DNA of 64,000 nucleotides from Dyadobacter sp. CECT 9275 (lineage in GTDB: Bacteria > Bacteroidota > Bacteroidia > Cytophagales > Spirosomataceae). A model generated the notes under the pieces. That model worked only from the letters and a program-made list of their open reading frames with translations. It was not told the DNA's origin and did no database searches. The stretch is from contig NZ_CAJRAF010000002.1 of NCBI RefSeq assembly GCF_907164905.1, positions 3,472,001-3,536,000 of the forward strand, read 5' to 3'. Position 1 is the first letter of the stretch, and each line of letters starts with the position of its first letter. Made by a program: the position numbers and the translations under genes. This document shows, in pieces, positions 47,343 to 54,868 of this stretch.

Positions 47343-49004
47343 TTACTTTGCATAAACACAATAATTACTATTTTTGCGCTCCCTGACTGCAAGCCGAAGT
47401 GGTGAAATTGGTAGACATGCACGTTTCAGGGGCGTGTGGGAGTGATCCCGTGCGGGTTCGAGTCCCGCCTTCGGTACTAAGCCGAACTTTTGTGAGAAAT
47501 CACTTAAAGTTCGGCTTTTTTCTTGTCCTAAATCACTGTTTATCTGAAAGATCAGAGCTGCTGCTTCATTGATTTTTGTGGTTCGATATCCACTTTCCGA
47601 AAACACCAGTTTTTCGGGGTATATCGAACCAATGATTTCACGCTTCTGATTTGTATCTGATCTTGTGTAGACAAGGTCGATGCTTGAAAGTGCGTTCACT
47701 GCCTTATCTAACATCTTTTGAAGATTTACAGGACTGTTGACACTCGTTGCCATCTCCGTTAAATTGGCTTCCAACCGCACAAGCTTTTCCTCAATTTCTG
47801 CTTTCATCGTCCGGTAGTCTTTTGGGTCAATATCAGAAGTCAACAAGAGTTCTCTTGCCTTACCAAGTTTACTATTCAGTGCATCGATCTGGTCGAGAAC
47901 ATGTTTCTTCTCGATTTGTGAATGCTTTGTCTGCCCGTTGAATGCTTTATTTACAGCCAGTTTAAAAAGCTCTGTCACACCTTTGTGAGGTTTAAACTTT
48001 TGAAGTTCTTTTACAAACTGATCGTTAACCACGCCGCATGTATATCTTGGCCCGCAGGAGGCCACACAGTGATAATAGTGGTACCTGCCGTTTCTGCCTT
48101 TCGAAGCGCTTGCCGTTAACAGCCTATGACAATTAGGACATTTCAGAAAACCCCGCAGCGGAAACATATCATTGGATATTTCTTTCACATTAGGCCGCTG
48201 TCTCTTCTTTTTTCCGTCAATCGAATCCTGTACTTCGTAAAACAGATTCTCGGATATCAGCGCTTCATGCTGCCCTTGCGCTAACCGGCTTTCTTCATCC
48301 TTGTAACCGGGTATGAAGATCTTACCGAAATAAAGCGGATTTTCGATTGCACGCCAGAAGCAGGTTTTGCTGCATCTGAGTCCTTTACGAACCGCCTGTC
48401 TTCTGACTTCTTCTACCGAATATATACCTTGCGCCAATTCTTCAAAGGCCCATTTTAAGACGGATGCCTGCGGCTGTTGTAGTGCGATGTATTTTCTGCC
48501 GCTTTCAGTGATCTTATTTATGTAACCCACCGGAGCTACACCCATATACCTGCCTTCCTTCCTAGCCCTTCTCATGCCGTGAAACGTATTGAGTGCCCGT
48601 CGGTCATTTTCCACTTCGGGTGCAGCCAGGTAAAAGGCCAGCATCATTTTATTTTCCGGAATAGAAAGATCCAGCGGCTGCTCAATGGCCTGGGGCTCCA
48701 CGCCCAACCTTCTAAGTATACTGATCATCTGGTAGGCATCGCCCGCGTTGCTGCTGAACCTGTCCCATTTGGTAAAAAGAACCAGATCCACCTTGCCTTT
48801 TGATTTTTTCAGGTCCAGGAGCAACTGTGACCATTGAGGGCGGTTGAAGGTTTTGGCCGAATGGTCTTCATAAATCACCTTTCTAACCTCAATATGATTG
48901 ATGCCACAATACTTTCTAAGCATTTCCTCCTGTCCTCTTTGGGAGTAGCCTTTATCTGCCTGCTCGTCCGTGCTGACACGGACATATAAATCTGCCGTTT
49001 TCAT
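47343..49004 (-). CDS. Large serine recombinase whose 3' end reads antisense through tRNA-Leu
   Basis: A 553-residue site-specific recombinase. The resolvase domain begins at DLYVRVSTDEQADKG, with the catalytic serine near residue 10. The recombinase domain spans about residues 155-265, followed by a zinc ribbon (CPNCHRLL ... HYYHCVASCG) near residue 300, and a coiled-coil motif (residues 360-440, KKHVLDQIDALNSKLGKARE). After residue about 509 (KFGLVP) the frame enters tRNA-Leu antisense (KAGLEPARDHSHTPL), so the last 44 or so residues are host-derived at the integration site. It likely catalysed integration at the tRNA. A 97-residue gene lies 44 bases upstream on the same strand. Confidence 0.93.
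   Translation of the reverse strand: MKTADLYVRVSTDEQADKGYSQRGQEEMLRKYCGINHIEVRKVIYEDHSAKTFNRPQWSQLLLDLKKSKGKVDLVLFTKWDRFSSNAGDAYQMISILRRLGVEPQAIEQPLDLSIPENKMMLAFYLAAPEVENDRRALNTFHGMRRARKEGRYMGVAPVGYINKITESGRKYIALQQPQASVLKWAFEELAQGIYSVEEVRRQAVRKGLRCSKTCFWRAIENPLYFGKIFIPGYKDEESRLAQGQHEALISENLFYEVQDSIDGKKKRQRPNVKEISNDMFPLRGFLKCPNCHRLLTASASKGRNGRYHYYHCVASCGPRYTCGVVNDQFVKELQKFKPHKGVTELFKLAVNKAFNGQTKHSQIEKKHVLDQIDALNSKLGKARELLLTSDIDPKDYRTMKAEIEEKLVRLEANLTEMATSVNSPVNLQKMLDKAVNALSSIDLVYTRSDTNQKREIIGSIYPEKLVFSESGYRTTKINEAAALIFQINSDLGQEKSRTLSDFSQKFGLVPKAGLEPARDHSHTPLKRACLPISPLRLAVRERKNSNYCVYAK
47393..47476 (+). tRNA. tRNA-Leu (CAG anticodon)
   Basis: An 84-base type II tRNA. The acceptor arms GCCGAAG and CTTCGGT pair (with one terminal G-T), the anticodon arm CACGT/GCGTG encloses TTCAGGG giving anticodon CAG, a long variable arm (GGGAGTGATCCC) follows, and the T arm is GCGGGTTCGAGTCCCGC. 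The discriminator is A and CCA is not encoded. The last four bases form the start of the 105-bp direct repeat, so this is the attachment target of the island. An antisense reading frame (the recombinase tail) covers the whole gene. Confidence 0.97.
47473..47577. repeat. 105-bp direct repeat, left copy (att-like junction)
   Basis: This segment matches 54988-55092 at 101 of 105 bases. It begins with the last four tRNA-Leu bases (GGTA), contains the tRNA terminator hairpin, and on the minus strand encodes 35 codons near the recombinase C-terminus. It marks the left boundary of a 7.5-kb insertion. Confidence 0.85.
47479..47521 (+). terminator. tRNA-Leu terminator, left copy
   Basis: AAGCCGAACTTT and AAAGTTCGGCTT form a perfect 12-bp stem; the loop contains a second small stem GTGA/TCAC around GAAA, and six T follow. 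On the minus strand there is no T tract, so it should not stop recombinase transcription. Confidence 0.88.
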
Positions 49005-49048
49005 CTCAATACAGTTACATCATCAATAATTAAATAAATCAGATTTAG

Positions 49049-49342
49049 TTACAAAACATCATCCTTTAAATCTTTAAGACATTGATTTACTGCTATATTA
49101 GCCAATTTTTCCAAAAATTCCAAGATTTTCTTAGCCTGACTTTCTGTTACTTCGAGTCCTTCACGCCTTAAAACTTCCACCGCTTTTTGTGGAGATACCC
49201 TCTCTTTTTCTATCGCCTCCATCCTGCTCACCATGTTTTGGACCAACATGCCGGAAAATAATCTTTGATGGCCAGCAAGATCTTCCCGCGATACTTTCCG
49301 GAATAAAAAGAATCTAATTTCTTCTTTTTTATAATTAGACAC
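49049..49342 (-). CDS. Small helical protein in operon with the recombinase
   Basis: A 97-residue, charged, mainly helical protein (NYKKEEIRFFLFRKVSRED, then SPQKAVEVLRREGLEVTES and KILEFLEKLANIAVNQ). I do not recognise a named family; the C-terminal half could be a helix-turn-helix. It is 44 bases upstream of the recombinase and probably co-transcribed. Small basic or helical partners of serine integrases often set recombination direction, but that role here is inference from position only. Confidence 0.6.
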   Translation of the reverse strand: MSNYKKEEIRFFLFRKVSREDLAGHQRLFSGMLVQNMVSRMEAIEKERVSPQKAVEVLRREGLEVTESQAKKILEFLEKLANIAVNQCLKDLKDDVL

Positions 49343-49380
49343 GGTCTGACATTCCTAAATCAGACCGTGCTGTTTAATAA

Positions 49381-49932
49381 TCAGTCCATAAAAACATGAC
49401 CTTCGTACTGTGAATAGCCATCTAAAAATAGGTCCCTTGCATAAGCTTCGTAATCAAAATATCTTTGCAACAGCTCGGGCACGTCTGAGAGCATTCCCGT
49501 ATCTTCAATGTACTGATAGGTAAACTCCAACTCCGGATCTTTCGATCGTGAAAAATAACCTTGGTAAGCATCTTCAAATCCTTGCAGTGTTTCATCTAAA
49601 TCATATCCGTTTGAGGGCCATGATACGATCTTGGAACAGTAAATCTCAAATGCCTCCGCGCGTTCCTCACCCATTTCATCCGTCAGTTCAAAGTACTTGA
49701 ATGTGTCCTCATGCAGACTGCATTCTGAAATCAGAAAATCCGGAATATATTCCCAATCCTGGAACATTAACTCAGGCAGAAATTCATTTCGGTGATATTC
49801 ATAGCAGTCCTTGTAGAACGCTTGGCTATCAGAGTAGTCTGAGAGATCAAACCATTTACCGAAAAGTGATCCGTCGTTATACTGCCCGTAAGTTCCAACA
49901 TAAATTTTTGGAATGTTTTCAAGATTTTTCAT
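49381..49932 (-). CDS. ardA: ArdA-like antirestriction protein
   Basis: A 183-residue, strongly acidic protein (many Asp/Glu, matching DNA-mimic antirestriction proteins). It begins with the ArdA-typical PKIYVGTYGQYNDGSLFGKWFDL, and has repeated acidic YxDxDEFLPEL-like segments such as ELMFQDWEYIP and SRYFDYEAYARDLFLDGY-like C-terminal residues. ArdA proteins protect incoming DNA from type I restriction enzymes. It sits in a recently acquired element beside the recombinase, which fits. Its 5' flank contains an exceptional folded region at 49996-50125. Confidence 0.88.
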   Translation of the reverse strand: MKNLENIPKIYVGTYGQYNDGSLFGKWFDLSDYSDSQAFYKDCYEYHRNEFLPELMFQDWEYIPDFLISECSLHEDTFKYFELTDEMGEERAEAFEIYCSKIVSWPSNGYDLDETLQGFEDAYQGYFSRSKDPELEFTYQYIEDTGMLSDVPELLQRYFDYEAYARDLFLDGYSQYEGHVFMD

Positions 49933-49995
49933 GATTGAAAGACTTTAAAAGTAGCTTAGCCCAGCGTTGTGCTCAGGGCAATCGCTATCTCCACT

Positions 49996-50125
49996 CAAAG
50001 AAAAAATGACGGGGTTCACCCCTTGGCTGCAAGAGTGGCCAGCGGTTTAAGGAGCGGCATTAAGCCGGGGGCGCCAAGCCGCGGTAAATAGCGGGCTACT
50101 CTTGTAGTCGTCATTTTTTGCTTTG
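49996..50125 (-). ncRNA. Multi-stem folded non-coding region upstream of ardA
   Basis: A 130-base segment closed by an outer perfect 11-bp stem (AAAAAATGACG at 50001-50011 with CGTCATTTTTT at 50109-50119), extended by CAAAG/CTTTG across a one-base bulge. Inside are GGGG-TTCA-CCCC (50011-50022), a 9-bp stem TGCAAGAGT/ACTCTTGTA (50028-50036 with 50098-50106), and GCGGC/GCCGC (50054-50058 with 50078-50082). It is GC-rich unlike its AT-rich flanks and has no good frame. It lies 64 bases upstream of ardA. It may be a structured RNA leader or a single-strand DNA promoter active after conjugative entry; the class and strand are inference. Confidence 0.5.
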
Positions 50126-50500
50126 TAACTTTCGTTGCTCTGACTGACAACCTGTGCGGCTGGTGCTTTTCTCAAAGCTTTGGACATTGCAGTTTAATCA
50201 TTCGAGATATTCTACAGAATTTAAAGTCTGACCAAGTTACCTTTCAATATTTTTGTCCTTTAGCAGATTCCAAGCCTGTTATGGTCATTATCTGACAAGG
50301 TTATATTCGAGCAGCAAAAGAACGCCGGAATTGAATACGCCATAGGTTGCTAACCCAACTTTTCTTTTTGGGCGTTACATCCACTCCACCAAGAGAGAAA
50401 TAAATTTAAGTATCCAAGATTCCGCATCCTCGTCAGGTTACTTTTCTCTACCCGAAAACGGGATTACTTCGCCATGCATAGTTTTTATATACCGAATCGT

Positions 50501-50508
50501 TAAATTTG
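50501..50508 (+). promoter_or_regulatory. Possible -7 box of the toxin-pair promoter
   Basis: TAAATTTG matches TAnnTTTG, 24 bases before the ATG at 50532. The -33 element is not clear (a GTTTTT stretch is at the expected place). Confidence 0.4.
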
Positions 50509-50531
50509 TAAGTAACCATAAAAGTAAGGGT

Positions 50532-50966
50532 ATGGCGGTCAAGGAAATGAGATATGAAAATGGGAGACTTTCGGGTCTTTTCATACCTATTGAAGATATA
50601 GAAGAACTTAAAGGCGACCTTAAAGGCGATTCACAATTTCTGAGTTATCTGGATGAAATTCTGTTCAAACAGCAGGAATCGGAATCGGCCTTACAGCAGC
50701 CTCTACCCAATGGTCTTTCTTTGCAGCAGACCAATGAAAGAACGGCGGAAGTAATCACAAATCTTCATAGAGAAGCCTTTTCCAAAGGAATCCCTATGTA
50801 TTACCGGGACGCCAGGGCAACTCCCCCCAAAGAATTTATCAGGGCTAACCCCGACGGTTCAGAGGATTTGGTCTCATTGGATCTTTCGACTGCTGACTAT
50901 ACCTTAATAAAACAGTTAGTGCCTAAGGGAAAAGGAAGTTGGGCGTTTGTGGTTGCGGACAGGTAA
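50532..50966 (+). CDS. Putative antitoxin partner of the zeta-like toxin
   Basis: A 144-residue soluble protein without a named family that I recognise. The N-terminal part (YENGRLSGLFIPIEDIEELKGDL) and the central helical part (TNERTAEVITNLHREAFSKG) are followed by a beta-hairpin-like segment IPMYYRDARATPPKEFIRAN and PDGSEDLVSLD. It ends 11 bases before the zeta toxin gene, in the same direction, the layout of toxin-antitoxin operons with the antitoxin first. Its function as antitoxin is inferred from position. Confidence 0.6.
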   Translation: MAVKEMRYENGRLSGLFIPIEDIEELKGDLKGDSQFLSYLDEILFKQQESESALQQPLPNGLSLQQTNERTAEVITNLHREAFSKGIPMYYRDARATPPKEFIRANPDGSEDLVSLDLSTADYTLIKQLVPKGKGSWAFVVADR

Positions 50967-50977
50967 TTTCTCTACTT

Positions 50978-51673
50978 ATGAAGCCGCAATTCTACATTCT
51001 AGGTGGTCCAAACGGAGCAGGAAAATCTACCGTAGGCCATTTACACGTTATTGCCGGTACCCATATTTTTAACGGTGACCTGATCTATGCTGCACTCCTC
51101 GAAAAATATCCTAATTACGACCCTGAGAAACTCAAGGGTGGCGTACCATCACAACTGGAAAAAGACAAGGCCGTAGCTATTTCCCAACAAAAGCATTTTG
51201 CCTTTGAAACAAATTATTCCACCGATCTGGCAAAAGAGCTCACCCAAGAGTTCAGGAGCAATGGTTATGAATCTACAATGATCTATTTTGGTATCGATGA
51301 CCTGGAAAGCTCGCTTTCCAGAGTTAAAGTGCGTGTGTCGCTCGGCGGACATGATGTCCGGTTAAAGGATATCGCCTTCAATTTTTCAGAGGGTATTGTT
51401 AGAGTCAAAAAGGATATCAGGATTTTTGATAACGTTTTGTTTGTTGACACAAGCACCCTAGGAAAAGCGTCCGTGATTGCTTCATATCGTAAAGACACAG
51501 GAGATCATCTAATTCTTCAAGAGGACGTCAATTGGTTTAACCTCAATTTCAGGGAACAGATAATAGAAATGGCTCTTCAAAAGAAAAAAGCTCTCAAAAC
51601 GCTGGAAAGGTTGCAAGCCGAAGAGGAAACATCAACCCAAAAAAAGCAAGGGAGAAAAGGGCCGAAGTTTTGA
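50978..51673 (+). CDS. Zeta-type toxin (UDP-sugar/nucleotide kinase-like P-loop protein)
   Basis: About 231 residues. The P-loop GGPNGAGKST is at residues 8-17, followed by the zeta-family FNGDLIYAALLEKYP (substrate-binding Asp) and FAFETNYSTDLAKEL segments, and a basic C-terminal tail (KKQGRKGPKF). Zeta toxins phosphorylate UDP-N-acetyl sugars or related targets and block cell-wall synthesis. The ATG at 50978 is chosen because the first conserved strand (FYILGGPNG) starts there. It is preceded by its putative antitoxin. Confidence 0.83.
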   Translation: MKPQFYILGGPNGAGKSTVGHLHVIAGTHIFNGDLIYAALLEKYPNYDPEKLKGGVPSQLEKDKAVAISQQKHFAFETNYSTDLAKELTQEFRSNGYESTMIYFGIDDLESSLSRVKVRVSLGGHDVRLKDIAFNFSEGIVRVKKDIRIFDNVLFVDTSTLGKASVIASYRKDTGDHLILQEDVNWFNLNFREQIIEMALQKKKALKTLERLQAEEETSTQKKQGRKGPKF

Positions 51674-51806
51674 GATTTTATCCTTGACGGAAATCAGAAT
51701 TTAAGACTCCACAACTCTAAACAGGAGACAATCTTATTTGACATTATTAGCAATCATCTGAAAAAATCTTATTAATATAAGACTCACAATACAATCCCAT
51801 TTATAT

Positions 51807-52268
51807 ATGCTAATTCAAGCTGCACAAAAAGACATTTTGCTCACATACTTCGTAACTGAATGTAAACTAGGTAAATGGACTGAAAGGGGGCTAGGTGAAC
51901 TCAATGAAAGCTTGGAAGAGGTTGATGAAGAGAAAGCTATGTATTTGTATTTTGAAAGGATAGGACTAATTAATTGCAGAGACAACGAATTTAGTTTTAT
52001 GAGTGTATCCTTCAAAGTCAATGTGGAAGCCCATGACTTCTACAATCGTGGAGGTTTCTACGGACAGGAAGATCTGTTTAAAAAGAACGTCGAAAAGCTT
52101 CTTTTGGAAGTTGAAAGATTAGAAATAATTGACTCATCTGGGTATTTCGGAGAAGTTGACCACCTGATTCCGTGGCAAATTGACCACCTAATTAACTGGC
52201 GGCCGGTAGTAGAAAATGCTAGTAGAAGCGATTCAAAATTAGTAAATAAAAGTTATAATTATTCGTAG
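51807..52268 (+). pseudogene. Unknown helical protein gene broken by the IS21 element
   Basis: The frame codes for 153 residues, but only about the first 110 (up to 52138) are native. The native part is acidic and helical (LGELNESLEEVDEEKAMYL, then HDFYNRGGFYGQEDLFKKN, ending in a coiled-coil-like VEKLLLEVERLE). The last 40 or so residues (DHLIPWQIDHLIN) are translated from the IS left end, so the original C-terminus is lost. The family is unknown. No continuation is recognisable after the IS. Confidence 0.65.
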
Positions 52269-53008
52269 CTGGTTTCGAGCTCCGTTTTTCGTTTTCTTCT
52301 CATTGATTCCCCCTTTAATTCAACCCGGTGTGCATCATGTACTATACGATCTAAAATGGCATCAGCAATGGTTTTTTCTCCTATTACTTCATGCCATTTG
52401 CTAACAGGCAACTGAGAAGTAATTATCAGGGATGTTTTTCCGTGCCTGTCTTCTATGATTTCCATCAGTGCTGCCCGGCTCTGGGCATCGAACGGCTGGA
52501 TACCAAAGTCGTCCAGGATAAGAAGTTGTTGCCGTTCTATTTTTGTAATTTCTTTGATATAGGATCCATCCGCCTTGGCCATTTTGAGTTTGGCAAACAA
52601 TTTGGGAGTACTGGCATACATTACGCGGTAGCCAAGTATACATGCCTGATGACCAATCGCAGATGCTACATAGCTTTTACCGATTCCGGTACTGCCTGTG
52701 ATCAGTAGGTTTTCATTTCGGCCAATAAAGGAGCATTCTGCTAGGCGCATGATCTGATTACGGTCAATACTTCTATCAGCATGATAGTGGATATTTTCGA
52801 CCATGGCCTTATAGCGGAACCGTGCGTACAAGATCTGGCGTTCGACCCGACGGTTATTTCTGTCATCCCATTCAGCGTCAACTAGATGAGCTAAAAGCTC
52901 ATCCGCCGTGTAATCATTAGTCTTTCCACTTTCCAGGCTACTTTTAAAGGCATGGAACATGCCGTAAAATTTTAGCTTGCGTAACTTTTCCAAAGTGTTT
53001 GTGTTCAT
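52259..53008 (-). CDS. istB: IS21-family ATP-binding helper protein IstB
   Basis: A 249-residue AAA+ ATPase that assists the IstA transposase. Walker A is GSTGIGKSYVA near residue 106, Walker B LLILDDFGIQP near residue 166, with the sensor region TSLIITSQLPVSKWHEVIG and the final basic motif. It follows istA with 21 bases between and uses an ATG start. Its stop lies inside the broken plus-strand gene's frame. Confidence 0.95.
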   Translation of the reverse strand: MNTNTLEKLRKLKFYGMFHAFKSSLESGKTNDYTADELLAHLVDAEWDDRNNRRVERQILYARFRYKAMVENIHYHADRSIDRNQIMRLAECSFIGRNENLLITGSTGIGKSYVASAIGHQACILGYRVMYASTPKLFAKLKMAKADGSYIKEITKIERQQLLILDDFGIQPFDAQSRAALMEIIEDRHGKTSLIITSQLPVSKWHEVIGEKTIADAILDRIVHDAHRVELKGESMRRKRKTELETSYE

Positions 53009-53029
53009 TTTTATTAATTGTTTAAAGGA

Positions 53030-54607
53030 TTATTGATAATAGTCTTCGCCTCTGATATTATCGTGTTTGGGCATGGGTAATTCGTCTGCAAACAGGCTGT
53101 CTTCATATTGATCCATATTTTTTTCCAGTATAGTCTGGATTGTTTTATAGTTGTAGATACCATAGCTTAAAGCCCTTTGGCACGCGCTGATCAGGCGTTG
53201 TTCACCAGCTTTCTTCGCAAAAGAGAGGATACCAATACAGGAGCGGTAGGCCTGTTCGGGATGCTGTTTGCGATCCAGGATTTTAAGAATATACAACCTG
53301 ACATCTTCATGGATCGAGGAAGCCCACTCCAAGAATCGATCTGGTGTCCAGTCTGTTACGAAGCGGTGTGTACTGGCCAGATGTTCTTTATCGGTAGAAT
53401 AATTATAGGGACTTTTAAGCCTTTTATGAAGGGCGATACGTTCGTAATGATAATATGCTTCAACCACAGAATTGGAATACAACAACTTGACTTTCTTGCC
53501 GATAAACCGGTATGGGACACTATAATAGTGCTTGTCAACGCTCAGGCAGACATGTCCGTTCTTCATTACAGTGGCATGTAGCTGTTTTTTGAACTCATAA
53601 TGCAGGATCGGAAGCGGGGCCAGAGCACTGCGCTCAATTTCTTCAAACTGGAGTCTGCGACTGTAATTACGGCCCCGAAGCAGTTGGTTATTATGAGCCT
53701 CGAGAGCAATCAATATAGCTGCGTTTAACTCTGTCAGTGAGTTGTAAACCTGCTTTCTTAAAGGCGCATAAATACGGCTGTAAACGATTTTGACAGCACC
53801 TTCCACCAACGCCTTATCTCTTGGCCGGTAAGCGCGTGCAGGTAATATCGTAGTCCCATAATGATCAGCAAAATCGGCAAAGGCCTCGTTCAGCGTAGGT
53901 TCGTATTTATTGCTTTTTATAACAGCAGCTTTAAGGTTATCCGGAACAATTGCTGCCGGCACACCACCGATATAATGAAGTGCATTCTCGCAAGCTGCGA
54001 TCAGATCTTCTTTTTGCTGGCTACTGACTGCTTCCACGTAAGTGAGTTGACTCGCTCCCAGGATAGCCACAAACACTTCAACCTCAGTTAATTCACCAGT
54101 CTCTTTATCTACAATACTTAATTTAACACCTGCAAAATCGATGTACAGCTTATCGCCGGCCTTATGGTCCTGATGCATCACAGGGTTAACGCGGGCCTTC
54201 CATTTGGTCAGATGAAAGCAAAACTGGGTATAAGCAAATCCTTCCGGAAATTCCTTTTTATAGGCTTCCCAAAGCATATGACGGGTAACACCTGTCCGTT
54301 TTAATTCTTTGTCTATTTGCGGAAAACAACGTTGCAGATTCAACAATCTGTCTTGCGGTGGCTGCTGTTTAACCGTTCCGAAAAAGTCATCCAGCTCTTT
54401 ATCATTCAGGCTGTTGATCTGTTCAAAGGTAAGTCCGCTCGCATCAAAAGTGGTCATGTACTTCTTAGCGGTATTGCGGGAAACACCTGTCTGTTCCGCT
54501 ATCCAGAGCTTGCTGCGGCCCTGGCTGTACATCCGTAAAATCTGTCTTATTTTGCTCATGCTGATTGTCGAATTGGCCATACCTTTTACACGATTGGTTC
54601 GTGCCAA
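53030..54607 (-). CDS. istA: IS21-family transposase IstA
   Basis: A 525-residue DDE transposase. An N-terminal helix-turn-helix (ISMSKIRQILRMYSQGRS and QTGVSRNTAKKYM) is followed by a DDE core with aspartates in LYIDFAGVKLSIVD near residue 150 and IVPDNLKAAV near residue 215, and a glutamate in the DKALVEGAVK motif near residue 265. A C-terminal basic domain completes it. The likely functional start may be a few codons inside (MANSTISMSK). It is intact. Confidence 0.95.
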   Translation of the reverse strand: MARTNRVKGMANSTISMSKIRQILRMYSQGRSKLWIAEQTGVSRNTAKKYMTTFDASGLTFEQINSLNDKELDDFFGTVKQQPPQDRLLNLQRCFPQIDKELKRTGVTRHMLWEAYKKEFPEGFAYTQFCFHLTKWKARVNPVMHQDHKAGDKLYIDFAGVKLSIVDKETGELTEVEVFVAILGASQLTYVEAVSSQQKEDLIAACENALHYIGGVPAAIVPDNLKAAVIKSNKYEPTLNEAFADFADHYGTTILPARAYRPRDKALVEGAVKIVYSRIYAPLRKQVYNSLTELNAAILIALEAHNNQLLRGRNYSRRLQFEEIERSALAPLPILHYEFKKQLHATVMKNGHVCLSVDKHYYSVPYRFIGKKVKLLYSNSVVEAYYHYERIALHKRLKSPYNYSTDKEHLASTHRFVTDWTPDRFLEWASSIHEDVRLYILKILDRKQHPEQAYRSCIGILSFAKKAGEQRLISACQRALSYGIYNYKTIQTILEKNMDQYEDSLFADELPMPKHDNIRGEDYYQ

Positions 54608-54644
54608 AAATATGGTTGATTCTACAGCATTTTCTAATCTCTCA

Positions 54645-54765
54645 GGTGGTCAGTTTACTCCGGAATCAGGTGGTCAGTTTGATCCGAAATGGGGTGGTCA
54701 ATTTCGCCCGGAACAGGTGGTCAGTTTAAACCGAATTGGGGTGGTCAGTTTCACCGAATTTTCCA
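54645..54765. repeat. Five tandem transposase-binding repeats at the IS right end
   Basis: GGTGGTCA units begin at 54645, 54669, 54693, 54716 and 54740 with 23-24-base spacing (two helical turns plus), the third reading GGTGGTCAATTT instead of GGTGGTCAGTTT. The last unit abuts the terminal inverted repeat. Confidence 0.85.
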
Positions 54766-54801
54766 ATTAAATGGCTCAAAAGCTTTAAATCTTCCAGCAA
54801 A

Positions 54802-54868
54802 TGGTTCGAGATTTGTCCCAGCGGGATCACACAAACGTCTTTGTCGTGATCCCGCTGGGATTCGAACC
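54802..54868. repeat. Inverted repeat built from a tRNA 3'-end-like sequence
   Basis: TCCCAGCGGGATCAC (54816-54830) and GTGATCCCGCTGGGA (54846-54860) are perfect 15-base inverted copies, extended by ACAAA/TTTGT with one bulged base to a 20-bp stem and tiny loop. The right half plus TTCGAACC (54861-54868) reads, on the minus strand, like a T-arm plus acceptor 3' strand of a tRNA; the left half has GGTTCGA (54803-54809) with an extra six-base insertion. It is not a full tRNA. It may be a leftover attachment site. Confidence 0.65.

Larger units (their letters stand above)
49933..50531. other. 600-base non-coding region between divergent ardA and the toxin pair
   Basis: Apart from the folded block at 49996-50125, this gap holds only short hairpins: CCCAA/TTGGG (50354-50358 with 50368-50372) and CCCG/CGGG (50451-50454 with 50459-50462). 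A TAnnTTTG box is at 50501. It could include a transfer origin or a replication-related site, but no relaxase gene is visible, and no iterons are seen. Confidence 0.4.
52139..54765 (-). mobile_element. IS21-family insertion sequence
   Basis: About 2.63 kb, with istA and istB on the minus strand. The ends are inverted: left TGGGTATTTCGG and right (inverted) TGGAAAATTCGG agree at 20 of the first 26 bases, both starting with TG. Inside the right end are five tandem TGACCACC-type units (as GGTGGTCA at 54645, 54669, 54693, 54716 and 54740); the left end has two (52156, 52180), all spaced 23-24 bases. No target-site duplication is visible around these limits. This is a typical IS21 layout. Confidence 0.9.

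Noticed and set aside
49933..50531. A transfer origin (oriT)
   Set aside because: Short hairpins are present but there is no relaxase gene and no recognisable nick site, so it was kept only as a possibility within the gap description.
51807..52268. Treating the whole 153-codon frame as an intact protein
   Set aside because: The last 40 or so codons lie in the IS21 left end and repeat its TGACCACC motif, so the gene is interrupted.
54309..54770. Plus-strand frame of 153 codons over the start of istA with SGGQFxPExGGQFDPK repeats
   Set aside because: The apparent repeat is a translation of the IS21 terminal repeats, so it is not a protein repeat.
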